A stretch of DNA of 64,000 nucleotides from Bacteroidota bacterium (GTDB lineage Bacteria > Bacteroidota > Bacteroidia > B-17B0 > Aurantibacillaceae): positions 1 through 64,000 of the forward strand of contig JAUXTT010000013.1 in NCBI GenBank assembly GCA_030684395.1, read 5' to 3'. Under the pieces are notes generated by a model. The model did no database searches. It was given only the letters and a program-made list of their open reading frames with translations, and was not told where the DNA came from. Below, piece after piece: positions 25,743 through 34,607 of this stretch (the first letter of the stretch is position 1; the number at the start of each line of letters is the position of its first letter). Position numbers and translations under genes: made by a program.

Positions 25743-25750
25743 CAAAGATA
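25743..25750 (-). promoter_or_regulatory. -7 box 5 nt before mqnB start
   Basis: TATCTTTG on the minus strand, then CTCAT, then ATG. It has the same geometry as the promoter at 18195 and drives mqnB and probably mqnD. Confidence 0.6.
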
Positions 25751-25844
25751 AGGAATTGTATATCTTTTCGGGTCTTATACTATTAACGAGTTTTGCACCA
25801 TTTGATAATTTTCACCAAACCCTTCTACACACCACATTTTAGAG

Positions 25845-25852
25845 TAAATTTG
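25845..25852 (+). promoter_or_regulatory. -7 box before the beta-barrel/ubiX genes
   Basis: TAAATTTG, a full match, ends 10 nt before the ATG at 25863. No clear TTTG was seen 19-21 bp upstream. The leader would be only a few bases. Confidence 0.5.
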
Positions 25853-25862
25853 TAGTTGTTAA

Positions 25863-26501
25863 ATGAAAAAACTGCTATCTATATCTTTTTATCTGTATGC
25901 CCTATTAGGCTTTTCTCAGGAAAACAAGCCTTTTAATCTGATATTGACTGCCGGAGCCATTGGAAGTCAGGTTGACGGAGATATGCTTGGTGGTTATAAT
26001 AAATTCGGGACAGTTGGGGGAATTAATCTGAACAAAGGAATTGGAGAGAAATCGGGAATAGATTTTGGATTAACTTATGTGCAAAAGGGAGCCAGAAAAA
26101 ACCCAAGCAATATGGATCCTACATATTATTTGGTAAGGTTAAATTACGTGGAAGTTCCATTCATGCTTTCCACCAACTACAAAGTAAAATACCGTTTTGA
26201 AGGAGGATTGAGTTTTGCCTACTTATTTAAAAGTCACGAAGAAAGTTCTCAGGTTGGCGTTATAGACAACCCCTTTAAACCCTATGATTTTTGCTACAAT
26301 GTTGGCTTCGGATATCGTTTATCTGAAAAATTCTACAGCAACCTTCGTTACAGCTATTCACTGGTACCAATAAGGGATTACAATAACAATGTTTATTTAG
26401 GAACATTTTGGACACGCATCTTCAACAAAGGATTGTATAATAACGTTCTTCAGGTATCGATTAATTACATCATTTCACCAAAAGAAAAATCAAGTGAGTA
26501 A
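25863..26501 (+). CDS. Small outer-membrane beta-barrel protein
   Basis: A 212-aa exported protein with a short signal peptide ending GFSQ (residues 1-19). The rest is a series of amphipathic strands with aromatic girdles (SGIDFGLTYVQKG, YLVRLNYVEVPFMLSTNY, YRFEGGLSFAYLF, FCYNVGFGYRL, YSNLRYSYSLVPI, VLQVSINYI), matching the PorT/outer-membrane-protein-beta-barrel type of Bacteroidota. An eight-stranded barrel is likely. It overlaps ubiX by 8 nt, so the two are co-translated although their jobs appear unrelated. The function is unknown. Confidence 0.78.
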   Translation: MKKLLSISFYLYALLGFSQENKPFNLILTAGAIGSQVDGDMLGGYNKFGTVGGINLNKGIGEKSGIDFGLTYVQKGARKNPSNMDPTYYLVRLNYVEVPFMLSTNYKVKYRFEGGLSFAYLFKSHEESSQVGVIDNPFKPYDFCYNVGFGYRLSEKFYSNLRYSYSLVPIRDYNNNVYLGTFWTRIFNKGLYNNVLQVSINYIISPKEKSSE

Positions 26502-27066
26502 TCATAAAACTAAAATAGTTGTAGCAGTTACAGGTGCCAGTGGTTCTATCTATGCAAAAGTATTGTTGGATTCACTTAGCAAGCTTTTGGAACAAATTGA
26601 AACTGTTGGTGTGGTGATGAGCGACAATGCCAAAGCGGTTTGGAAACACGAATTACAAAACGAGGACTACACTAAATATCCTTTTCAGTTTTACAAAAAA
26701 GATGATTTTTTTGCACCCTTTGCTTCCGGTTCTGCAAAGTATTCGCACATGATCGTTTGCCCGTGCAGTATGGGAACACTGGCTCGTATAGCAAGTGGTA
26801 TCAGCAACGACTTAACAACCCGCGCAGCTGATGTAGTTTTAAAAGAAAGAAGAAAATTGATTTTAGTAACCCGGGATACTCCGATCTCTTTGATCCATAT
26901 CAACAATATGAAAACCGTTACCGAAGCCGGTGCTATCATTTGCCCTGCTTCTCCCGGTTTTTACAGCAATCCTAAAACATTTGAAGAACTTGCAAAAACA
27001 GTAACCGATAGAGTAATTGACTTATGTGGATTTCAAAATGAGAGTTACAGATGGGGTGGAAAGTGA
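26494..27066 (+). CDS. ubiX: UbiX-family flavin prenyltransferase
   Basis: Makes prenylated FMN from FMN and dimethylallyl phosphate, the cofactor of UbiD decarboxylases. A 190-aa flavoprotein with VAVTGASGSIYAKVLL (about 9-24), VVMSDNAKAVW (about 39-49), SGSAKYSHMIVCPCSMGTLARIASGISNDLTTRAADVVLKERRKLILVTRDTPIS (split signature across about 78-132), and AGAIICPASPGFY. The start is GTG, within the previous gene's last codons, and gives the usual family N-terminus. A UbiD gene lies 1.5 kb downstream on the same strand. In the futalosine pathway this pair is thought to decarboxylate the naphthoate or its prenylated product (MqnM/MqnL of Streptomyces). Confidence 0.93.
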   Translation: MSNHKTKIVVAVTGASGSIYAKVLLDSLSKLLEQIETVGVVMSDNAKAVWKHELQNEDYTKYPFQFYKKDDFFAPFASGSAKYSHMIVCPCSMGTLARIASGISNDLTTRAADVVLKERRKLILVTRDTPISLIHINNMKTVTEAGAIICPASPGFYSNPKTFEELAKTVTDRVIDLCGFQNESYRWGGK

Positions 27067-27091
27067 TCTGCCCGGGAAAAGTTAAGCTGAA

Positions 27092-28426
27092 ATGAGAAAA
27101 ATTATTATTTTAACTGCGTTTCTAATCACATTATTTACCTCTCTGAAAGGTCAACACTGGACCCCTTTTTGTAATGGAAACACCAACGGCTTTATCGTTG
27201 ATTTTACTTATTACAGAGGTGATTTGATTGCCTGCGGTTTTTTTACTCAAATAGGAGGCATTAGTGCCAAGTACATTGCCCGATGGGATGGAAACAATTG
27301 GAATGCTCTTGGAGCCGGATTAAATGGAAGAGCTCATAGCTTATTGGTTAAAAACGATTCTTTATATGTTACCGGATATTTTACAACTGCCGGAGGAAGC
27401 AGTGCAAAACATATTGCCTGTTGGAACGGATCAAACTGGAGCACATTAGGAACAGGGTTTAACAGTAATACTTACGGTATTATTGAGCATGAAAATGAAC
27501 TTGTTGTTGGTGGAGAATTTACTCAGGCAGATGGTGGCACCGCATTAGGAATAGCCCGATGGAATGGATCTCAATGGCTCCCTATGGGTGCAGGCATTAA
27601 TGGAACAATGGATGGTTATCCGGCCTATATACATGGAATGACTCACTTCCAAAATAAACTTATTGTGGGAGGCAATTTTATAAGAGTTGGAAGCACCGAT
27701 GCAAATGGAGTTGCTCAATGGAATGGAACATCCTGGGATTCGTTGGGGGCAGGTTTCAACATGAATGGAGCACTGGGTTTTTGTGAATTTGGAAATGTAC
27801 TTGTTGCAGGAGGAAGTTTTGATTCTTCAGGGAATCAGGTACTGGGAAACATTGCTTCATGGGATGGTGCAAAATGGTTACCCCTTGGAGACAATGGAGG
27901 TTTTTCGGGGTATGTTCATACTCTCAAAGTTATTCAAAAGGATCTTTACATTGCCGGAGGGTTTGTAACAAACAATGTAGCACCAATTGACACCTTTAAC
28001 CACATTGCAAAATTTGATGGCGCCAATTGGTTGTTGCTTGGGAAAGGCGTAAACAATGATGCGGAGCCTATTATCTTATATGCCGATCATTTATTGCTTG
28101 GCGGCGATTTCATTACTGCAGGTGATACTACGGCAAAGAAAATGGCTCTCTGGAAATTGGAATCGTTACCGGAAGTAATTCTGGAAGAAGAATTTATAAT
28201 TTACCCGAATCCAATACAAACAACGCTTGAGATAAAATCAATTGAAAATATAGTTAAGGTTTGTATCTACAATCTTACCGGAGAAAAAATCGTATCCATA
28301 TCAAATCTCCAACTAAAATACCTGACGATGGACTTGTTTTCAATTGCTAATGGCTTTTATATATTAGAAGCACAAACACAAAGTGATAATTTTATTAATC
28401 GAAAATTTATAAAACATACTGATTAA
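27092..28426 (+). CDS. Secreted repeat protein with T9SS type A sorting domain
   Basis: A 444-aa exported protein. The signal peptide ends SLKGQ (about 1-20). Residues 25-355 consist of at least six repeats of about 50 aa with the pattern IARWDG-x-x-W-x-x-LG-x-G-x-N followed by L-x-V-x-G-x-F, suggesting a beta-propeller. The last 80 residues (FIIYPNPIQTTLEIKS to FINRKFIKHTD) are a type A C-terminal sorting domain that directs cargo through the type IX system to the surface. No catalytic residues are recognised. It lies between ubiX and ubiD, with 25 and 115 bp gaps, yet seems functionally unrelated to menaquinone. Confidence 0.85.
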   Translation: MRKIIILTAFLITLFTSLKGQHWTPFCNGNTNGFIVDFTYYRGDLIACGFFTQIGGISAKYIARWDGNNWNALGAGLNGRAHSLLVKNDSLYVTGYFTTAGGSSAKHIACWNGSNWSTLGTGFNSNTYGIIEHENELVVGGEFTQADGGTALGIARWNGSQWLPMGAGINGTMDGYPAYIHGMTHFQNKLIVGGNFIRVGSTDANGVAQWNGTSWDSLGAGFNMNGALGFCEFGNVLVAGGSFDSSGNQVLGNIASWDGAKWLPLGDNGGFSGYVHTLKVIQKDLYIAGGFVTNNVAPIDTFNHIAKFDGANWLLLGKGVNNDAEPIILYADHLLLGGDFITAGDTTAKKMALWKLESLPEVILEEEFIIYPNPIQTTLEIKSIENIVKVCIYNLTGEKIVSISNLQLKYLTMDLFSIANGFYILEAQTQSDNFINRKFIKHTD

Positions 28427-28541
28427 TGTTACCTGTGTTTCTGCCTGCCTGATTTATAGTAAAAGTAACCCGTTTTCAAATTGAACCGAATTTCACTAAA
28501 TCCTATATAATCCGTAAACTTGCAATAAAATTTATCCTTTT

Positions 28542-30365
28542 ATGGTTTATACTTCTCTTCAAGAATGCATTGATGACCTGGAAAAAAACGGGCAATTAAT
28601 TCGTATTAAAGAAGAAGTAGATCCAAACCTTGAAATGGCGGCTATTCATTTGCGCATTCATGAGGCAGGCGGCAAAGCTATTTTGTTTGAAAAAGTAAAA
28701 GGTACAAAGTATATGTGTGCATCCAATATTTTTGGAACAACAGAGCGTACACACTTTTTGTTCAGGAAGAATTTTGGTATGATGCAGCAGCTAATTGAGG
28801 TTAAGAATAACCCGATGGCATACATCAAAAAACCATTCAAGAATTTCTCTTTGGGATTAGCCGCATTTAAAGCACTTCCAAAAAAACTAAATGCAAGAGC
28901 AAAAGATTATTTTGAAGAAATAACAATTGATCAACTTCCATTAATAAAACACTGGGAAAAAGACGGAGGTGCATTTGTAACATTACCTCAAGTGTATAGC
29001 GAAGACATGGATCAACCCGGGATCATGCAATCCAATTTGGGGATGTATCGTATTCAGTTGAACGGGAACGATTATGAACTGAATAAAGAGATTGGTTTAC
29101 ATTATCAGATCCACAGAGGCATTGGTGTTCATCAAACAAAGGCTAATGTAAAAGGGAAACCACTTAAAGTAAGCATTTTTGTTGGCGGACCACCATCTCA
29201 TACACTGGCAGCTGTAATGCCTTTACCGGAAGGGCTTTCGGAGATGACCTTTGCAGGTGCATTAAATGGAAGGCGATTCCGTTACTTTTATGAGGATGAT
29301 TTTTGTATTTCTGCTGATGCAGATTTTGTAATTACAGGAGAAGTTTATCCGAATGAAAATAAACCTGAAGGACCTTTTGGAGATCATTTAGGATATTATA
29401 GTTTAACACATGCCTTTCCTTTAATGCGGGTACATAAAGTATACGCAAAGAAAAATGCGATCTGGGCTTTTACAGTTGTTGGAAGGCCACCGCAGGAAGA
29501 TACCGGTTTCGGAAATTTTATTCACGAACTTACAGGTGAAGGATTAAAAAAAGAGATCCCGGGATTAAAAGAAGTGCATGCAGTTGATGCAGCAGGCGTA
29601 CATCCTCTGTTACTCGCTATTGGGAGTGAACGTTACACGCCTTACGCAAAAACCAAGCAACCTGCGGAGATTCTAACCATTGCCAATCACATTTTAGGAA
29701 GCGGACAATTGAGTCTGGCTAAATTTTTATTTATTACTGCTGATGATACAAATACTATCTCAGTAAATAACATTGAGAATTACCTAAGCTATATTTTGCA
29801 ACGCATAGTTCTGAAACGCGATGTTCATTTTTATACCAACACTACCATTGATACGCTTGACTATTCAGGCACCGGATTAAATACAGGAAGTAAGGTTGTG
29901 TTTGCTGCTTATGGTGATATAAAAAGAAATTTAGTAAAGTCGGTTCCTTTTTATCTGGAAAATTTGCAGGGATTTTCAAATGCACGCTTGGTAATGAATG
30001 GCGTTATTTCCTTAACAGCAGGCAAATTCAAAGATTACGAAACTGCTACGAATGAGTTAGAATCACTAAATCAACAATTAACTGATCATATAGTTGAACT
30101 GAATGAAATTCCATTTATCATCATCGCAGATGACAGCGCCTTCATTGCAGAAACACTAAACAACTTCTTGTGGGCAACATTTACCCGTTGCAACCCATCC
30201 CACGATATATATGGTATTGGAAGCTTTACGAAATTTAAACATTGGGGCTGCAAAGGATCTTTGGTTATTGACGCAAGAGTTAAACCACATCACGCGCCTC
30301 CACTTATAAAAAACGAGGCTATTGAAAAAAGAGTGGATGAACTGGCTAAGAAATACGGGTTTTAA
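28542..30365 (+). CDS. UbiD-family decarboxylase (menaquinone biosynthesis type)
   Basis: A 607-aa prFMN-dependent decarboxylase. The UbiD core shows ERTHFLFRK, PLIKHWEKDGGAFVTLPQVYSED (about 132-154), NLGMYRIQLNG, MQ-free but conserved HYQIHRGIGVHQ (about 187-198), FVGGPPSHTLAAVMPLPEGLSEMTFAGAL, ITGEVYPNENKPEGPFGDHLGYY (about 269-291; the E-R/E-D-type catalytic glutamates lie here) and GKPPQ-like GRPPQEDTGFGNFIHELT. The length matches the menaquinone-associated UbiD branch in Bacteroidota rather than UbiD for ubiquinone. Together with ubiX, mqnB and mqnD it makes most of the late futalosine pathway local. A -7-like TAAACTTG precedes it. Confidence 0.9.
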   Translation: MVYTSLQECIDDLEKNGQLIRIKEEVDPNLEMAAIHLRIHEAGGKAILFEKVKGTKYMCASNIFGTTERTHFLFRKNFGMMQQLIEVKNNPMAYIKKPFKNFSLGLAAFKALPKKLNARAKDYFEEITIDQLPLIKHWEKDGGAFVTLPQVYSEDMDQPGIMQSNLGMYRIQLNGNDYELNKEIGLHYQIHRGIGVHQTKANVKGKPLKVSIFVGGPPSHTLAAVMPLPEGLSEMTFAGALNGRRFRYFYEDDFCISADADFVITGEVYPNENKPEGPFGDHLGYYSLTHAFPLMRVHKVYAKKNAIWAFTVVGRPPQEDTGFGNFIHELTGEGLKKEIPGLKEVHAVDAAGVHPLLLAIGSERYTPYAKTKQPAEILTIANHILGSGQLSLAKFLFITADDTNTISVNNIENYLSYILQRIVLKRDVHFYTNTTIDTLDYSGTGLNTGSKVVFAAYGDIKRNLVKSVPFYLENLQGFSNARLVMNGVISLTAGKFKDYETATNELESLNQQLTDHIVELNEIPFIIIADDSAFIAETLNNFLWATFTRCNPSHDIYGIGSFTKFKHWGCKGSLVIDARVKPHHAPPLIKNEAIEKRVDELAKKYGF

Positions 30366-30665
30366 TCAGAACCATTTTCTTCCGAATTATTCTTTCAATA
30401 AAATTTAGCCTTTTTCGCTGTTTTTCACAATTAATATTTGCAAATAATGCAAATCTGAAGTCTCCAATCTCAAAATTTGCAATTTTTCATCTTCTTCTAA
30501 GCTCAATTTATTGTTTTTTGTATAAAATGCTTATTGAAGATAAGTAGGCCCGAATTTCAATTGGGAAAAGGATGCATCCTGAATGACCTTTGTTCTGCAA
30601 TCAAAAAGCACCACGAAGTAGCATTGATACTTTAGGTAAAAACAAACATCAAATCAATAAAAGTT
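30366..30665. other. Intergenic stretch with short palindrome, no gene
   Basis: No convincing frame is present in 300 bp. ATTTGCA and TGCAAAT form a 7-bp inverted repeat at 30436-30454, and TTTGCA recurs near 30477. A TACTTTAG near 30629 may be the -7 of the following gene. There is no tRNA or clear RNA fold. Confidence 0.3.
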
Positions 30666-31499
30666 ATGAAAACAACAAACCCATGCGAAATGCGCCCGAA
30701 AACAAAAAGAACTTTCAAATCTAATTTAAACGTTCTTTTCCTATCCTTACTAATGATCACTTTTATAGGATCAATAAACTCACAGGATATTATTACCTTC
30801 AAAAATGGTGGTTATTTAAATGCAAAAGTCACCGAGATCAGCGACACAGATATAAAATGCAAAACCTCAGACGACCCAAATGCTACAAGGGTGATCAAAA
30901 AAACTGAAATCCTTGCAATCAACTATCAGAACGGAGTTAGAGAAGTTTTCCTAACTATAGATGAACCAAACAACACACCAAGTCCAGCTACTACAAAATC
31001 AGAAGACGACACAGACTTTGCCAAAATAAAACCAAAATCATTTGGCGGGCCAAGAATTGGAGCAACCGTAATCACTGATGGAACTATCTCTTCAAAACTG
31101 AAAGAAGGAGGGAAAAGACCTTTAATTACACAGTTCGGATGGCAGTTCGAAAAACGATTATTCACTCTGAGTAATGGTTTGTCAGGAGTGTTTGAATTTA
31201 TTCCTTTAATAGGTGGAGTTGAACAAAACCTGTTTCAATTGAGTGCAAGTGCTTTGGTGGGTGTTAGAGGAATTGGTAAAAAACAAAGATTTGAAGTTGC
31301 AATTGGTCCTAATCTTTCCAAAACAGGAATGGGAGTTGTGATTGCTGCAGGTGCAAATTTCAGCAAGGAAAATGTGAACTTCCCAATTACACTTGCTTAT
31401 GTTCCAACAGTTGGTAACAAGGACATGTTTACAGGTAAAACTTATTATACCGGACACAGAATTTCTCTTTTAGTTGGCTTTAATTATCGCAAAAAATAA
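30666..31499 (+). CDS. Exported beta-rich protein with ITFKNG-type domain
   Basis: A 277-aa protein. A basic N-terminus and hydrophobic segment (LNVLFLSLLMITFIGSINSQ, about 22-41) form a signal peptide, so the true start may be the second methionine at codon 9. Residues 42-95 form a small domain (DIITFKNGGYLNAKVTEISDTDIKC and ILAINYQNGVREVF) that is also present in the next gene. Residues 120-277 look like amphipathic strands (LFQLSASALVGVRGIG, FPITLAYVPTVG, ISLLVGFNY), so it may be a small outer-membrane barrel. The role is unknown. The next gene begins 17 nt downstream, so they form an operon. Confidence 0.7.
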   Translation: MKTTNPCEMRPKTKRTFKSNLNVLFLSLLMITFIGSINSQDIITFKNGGYLNAKVTEISDTDIKCKTSDDPNATRVIKKTEILAINYQNGVREVFLTIDEPNNTPSPATTKSEDDTDFAKIKPKSFGGPRIGATVITDGTISSKLKEGGKRPLITQFGWQFEKRLFTLSNGLSGVFEFIPLIGGVEQNLFQLSASALVGVRGIGKKQRFEVAIGPNLSKTGMGVVIAAGANFSKENVNFPITLAYVPTVGNKDMFTGKTYYTGHRISLLVGFNYRKK

Positions 31500-31516
31500 A
31501 CTTAATAAATAGTGTG

Positions 31517-32314
31517 ATGTTACCTTCAAAACATATTCCGCTTTACCTACTGCTGCTACTATTCTTTCTGTCGGCTTGTAGTATTCAAAAACGAACCTAT
31601 CGTAAAGGATACTACATCGACTGGAAGAAAAACAACATAGATGTACAGACAACAGGTACTAAAAAAACTATCACCACAAAAGAAACTCTTCCCGTTCAGG
31701 ATGAAATACAAAATCCTCAATTACTTTGTTTCAATGACAAGCAAGAAATTCCAACAGAAATACTTCAATCGAACAATAAGAATACAAAACCATTCATCGG
31801 AAAAAAGGTATTGAATAAAGAAGAAACTTGCAATGACACCATTGAATTAAGCAGCGGTGCGAAAATGATTGTTACGATTTTGGAAGTAAATGTTTCTGTT
31901 ATCAAATACAAAAAATGCAACCATTTGAATGGTCCACTTTATGAAATTTCGAAAACCAAGGTAAGAGCGATCACTTATGATGGCGGGCTAAAGCAAACTT
32001 TTAAACCAAGTGCATCCGCTGATTACTCATCGCAAACTAAACAACCTGCTCTAAAAAAAGATCCGAAATACCATCCTTTGGCAATAGCAAGTTTTGTTTG
32101 TTCATTGATTTCATTTTTGATAATTCCGGCTTTTATTACAGCTCCATTGGCAGTTATCTTCGGAATCGTTGCATTGAAAAAAATCAATGAAAGCTCTGGA
32201 GTTTACAAAGGAGAAATATTTGCATCCTTGGGGATTTTTTTCGGAATTCTTGGTTGTTTACTTGCTGCCTGGCTAATTCACGTTTTACTTAATTTTAGCT
32301 GGTTTCTCTTCTAG
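31517..32314 (+). CDS. Lipoprotein with ITFKNG-type domain and two C-terminal membrane helices
   Basis: A protein of about 265 aa. The N-terminal signal ends LLLLFFLSACSIQ, a clear lipobox with Cys near residue 20. Residues 105-160 (DTIELSSGAKMIVTILEVNVSVIKYKKC and VRAITYDGGLKQTF) repeat the small domain of the upstream gene. The last 80 residues carry two hydrophobic helices in a DUF4190-like arrangement (HPLAIASFVCSLISFLIIPAF, then VIFGIVALKKI and SLGIFFGILGCLLAAW). A lipoprotein with later membrane helices is unusual and suggests an inner-membrane lipoprotein. I start it at the ATG; a GTG sits one codon earlier. Function unknown. Confidence 0.7.
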   Translation: MLPSKHIPLYLLLLLFFLSACSIQKRTYRKGYYIDWKKNNIDVQTTGTKKTITTKETLPVQDEIQNPQLLCFNDKQEIPTEILQSNNKNTKPFIGKKVLNKEETCNDTIELSSGAKMIVTILEVNVSVIKYKKCNHLNGPLYEISKTKVRAITYDGGLKQTFKPSASADYSSQTKQPALKKDPKYHPLAIASFVCSLISFLIIPAFITAPLAVIFGIVALKKINESSGVYKGEIFASLGIFFGILGCLLAAWLIHVLLNFSWFLF

Positions 32315-32343
32315 TTCATAAAAATGCTTTCCGAGAAACGTTA

Positions 32344-33243
32344 CTAAGACAAAGCATCTTTCATGAATTCCCTTTCAAACTTAAAACCCTGCTGTAATGC
32401 CCTTTCCGGAATAACGAACCTGCTTTTCATAACAAGTTCCGGCTCCGTTCTCAGAAAAAAGGCACCAAGCTTTATCATCCATTCGGACTGAGAAAGTCCG
32501 AAACTTTTATGGCATTCCTCGCGAAGAAGCCTCATCATTTCTTCATTGGTAACAGGGTTTGGTGCACAGCAATTATAAATTGGATCCGCATCAGGTTTAT
32601 TCAACAACCATTCAGTCATCCATGCGTAATCACTTGCGTGGATCCAGCTCACCATTTGTTTACCACTGCCCTGCTTTCCGCCCAAGCCAAGTCGGGTCAG
32701 CTTTTTCAAAACCGGCAACACTCCTCCCTGACTTCCGAACACCATAGAGATTCGCATAGCAACCATTTTATCTGCGCTGTCATTATTAGAAAAAAATCTC
32801 TTCTCCCATTCCTTACAAACATTCATCGAGAAATCATCACCGATAACTCCTGTTGCTTCTGTTTGTGGTTTATCAAACGATGCATCGTAAATAGTTGCCG
32901 AAGCTGCGTTGATCCACACTTTAGGTTTATGATCATGCATTCTGATAGCTTTGGCAATAACATCAATAGCATTTAACCGAGAAGCCAGGATCTCCTTTTT
33001 ATTTTCTTCATTATACCTGCAATCAACACTTTTACCTGTAAGATTGATCACATGAGTAACATTACTAAACTCTCCCGCCCAATTGCCAATTGTTTTAGCA
33101 TCCCACTGCAAGTACTTTACATTTTTAACTCTATGCGAGCTTCCTCTTGAAAGTATAATGATCTCATCATACCTGTTTTTGAAATGATCGATCAATACTT
33201 TTCCAAGAAAGCCGGTGCCGGATGTTATGATGAGTTTTTTCAT
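32344..33243 (-). CDS. TIGR01777-family SDR epimerase-like protein
   Basis: A 299-aa extended short-chain dehydrogenase of the TIGR01777 (YfcH-like) family. The Rossmann motif is TSGTGFLGKVLIDHF (residues 7-21, the usual first Gly-x-x-Gly replaced by SGTG). VINLTGKSVDCRYNEENKKEILASRLNA (about 63-90) and NAASATIYD (about 112-120) are family hallmarks; the usual catalytic Tyr-Lys motif is altered, as it is across this family. The C-terminal DUF1731 segment reads PERALQQGFKFEREFM. The substrate is unknown. It is the last gene of a probable operon led by a GbsR-type regulator, 60 bp after the DCC-family gene. Confidence 0.85.
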   Translation of the reverse strand: MKKLIITSGTGFLGKVLIDHFKNRYDEIIILSRGSSHRVKNVKYLQWDAKTIGNWAGEFSNVTHVINLTGKSVDCRYNEENKKEILASRLNAIDVIAKAIRMHDHKPKVWINAASATIYDASFDKPQTEATGVIGDDFSMNVCKEWEKRFFSNNDSADKMVAMRISMVFGSQGGVLPVLKKLTRLGLGGKQGSGKQMVSWIHASDYAWMTEWLLNKPDADPIYNCCAPNPVTNEEMMRLLREECHKSFGLSQSEWMIKLGAFFLRTEPELVMKSRFVIPERALQQGFKFEREFMKDALS

Positions 33244-33259
33244 GTTTGCGATATTTTAA

Positions 33260-33298
33260 CCACTAAGGCCACAAAGCTGGCACTAAGATGCACAAAGA
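33260..33298. repeat. Short CCACTAAGGCCACAAAG-type repeat
   Basis: A run of CCACTAAGG, CCACAAAG, GGCACTAAG and GCACAAAG in the gap between the DCC and TIGR01777 genes. It belongs to the same word family as the repeats near 24.1 and 25.05 kb. Confidence 0.5.
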
Positions 33299-33303
33299 AT
33301 TTA

Positions 33304-34134
33304 TTATTTACTGACCATTAATATTAATACAAGAATCAGTATTCTATAACTAACCCAGGAAGCACTTAACCATTTTGGAGAGTTAGTTAGTTTCACCCTT
33401 CTTATATGATCGTACAACATCAAACATACTACCAATCCGAACCAGGCTAAGAAGAACAATGCAGGAATTGCAGGAAATAAAATTCCAATCAGCAATACAG
33501 GAATCAACAATAAAGAACCTATCATCGATACTGTCATCATAGTTCCCAAGTATTCCATTACTGCTTCTTTTCCTTTGGATACAATAACTAATAATATCAT
33601 CTGAAAAACAATTTGTCCGCCGCAAATCATAAACTCCCTTCCGAAACTTGTTCCGCCAATAAATTCCGTTAACAACGAAGAATAGGTAGTCAGAGTTAAT
33701 GATGTAACTAACCAAGTGAAGAGCAAATAAATTATTCTATACTTCAGATCAAAATCGGGAGCCGAATTGTATTTACATTCTCCATAAACACCCGGAATAA
33801 TAACACGTCGGTTATAAGAAATGAACTTGTAAGCCTTTTTTGCAAGGAATACCAAGGCATTCTGTTTTCCATACCATTTAAAGAAAGCCCATTTATCTCC
33901 AAGGATTTTTAGCAAAGCATCAACACCATAATACACTTTATTCTCTTTCTCATCTATCAAGGGAATTTCGTTTCTTGCTTTATTCCAGTCAACCGATTCA
34001 ATGAATTTTTGTTCATCCAGTTCAGAAAAAGAAACACGTCCTTCTCCATTCAGCATATTAAATTTGACAAATGCCTTTGTATAAGCCTTACACAAAGGGC
34101 ACTTGTCATCATATATCAATACAGAGTTGCTCAT
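33304..34134 (-). CDS. DCC-family thiol oxidoreductase-like membrane protein
   Basis: A 276-aa two-part protein. Residues 1-100 are a DCC1-like (DUF393) thioredoxin-fold domain with the family motif YDDKCPLCKAY, Cys12 and Cys15 forming the CxxC pair, and a DALLKILGDKW helix. Residues 130-275 contain four to five membrane helices (IIYLLFTWLVTSLTLTTYSSLL, MICGGQIVFQMILLVIV, MTVSMIGSLLLIPVLLIGILFPAIPALFFLAWFGLVVCLML, ILILVLILMV). Most DCC proteins are soluble and about 130 aa, so this fused form is worth noting. It is gene 5 of a regulator-led operon, 23 bp after a small membrane protein gene. The redox partner is unknown. Confidence 0.8.
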   Translation of the reverse strand: MSNSVLIYDDKCPLCKAYTKAFVKFNMLNGEGRVSFSELDEQKFIESVDWNKARNEIPLIDEKENKVYYGVDALLKILGDKWAFFKWYGKQNALVFLAKKAYKFISYNRRVIIPGVYGECKYNSAPDFDLKYRIIYLLFTWLVTSLTLTTYSSLLTEFIGGTSFGREFMICGGQIVFQMILLVIVSKGKEAVMEYLGTMMTVSMIGSLLLIPVLLIGILFPAIPALFFLAWFGLVVCLMLYDHIRRVKLTNSPKWLSASWVSYRILILVLILMVSK

Positions 34135-34157
34135 TTTTCTTGGTTCAAAATTTTCTT

Positions 34158-34607
34158 TTACACTCCTTGTCTTGGCTGCTGTTGTTGCTGCACATAACTC
34201 TGGATCACTGCCTGATGTTGTAATTTGTTTTTGTTGCTTTTACGCATGATCAACATCAAAAATAGATTTAAAAATAACATAAATCCAATAAACAAACTAA
34301 AGGCTCCCACTTTACTTGCAAGCTCTTCTATCATTTGTCGATACGATTCAAGGTCTGAGTATTCCCAGTTATTTCCTTCCCACACTACTTTTCCTTTCAT
34401 TCTTAATCTTACAAATCCGTAACCTAAAGACAAAAGATAAAATCCAACCTGCAATAAATTATTGGTAGCCTCCGCCACCTTTTCATGTTCTTTAAAGATC
34501 TCCGTCAAAAAAGCTGAAGTATTTTTATGCAGCATTCTTGCAACCCAAATGGTAAGACCTAATACAATTGGCACGTAAACTGTGTACGCTAAAACATTAT
34601 AGTTCAT
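34158..34607 (-). CDS. Small membrane protein A, paralogue of the preceding gene
   Basis: A 149-aa protein with three membrane helices at about 5-25, 50-66 and 98-118 and a Gln-rich tail (VQQQQQPRQG). It shares a pattern with the preceding gene of the operon: AYxxY near the start, then IW-x-x-R-x-LH-x-N, then FL-x-E, then A-x-x-TNN-x-L-x-V. The two genes are therefore tandem duplicates. No known family is recognised. It overlaps its upstream paralogue by 11 nt, so translation is coupled. Confidence 0.7.
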   Translation of the reverse strand: MNYNVLAYTVYVPIVLGLTIWVARMLHKNTSAFLTEIFKEHEKVAEATNNLLQVGFYLLSLGYGFVRLRMKGKVVWEGNNWEYSDLESYRQMIEELASKVGAFSLFIGFMLFLNLFLMLIMRKSNKNKLQHQAVIQSYVQQQQQPRQGV

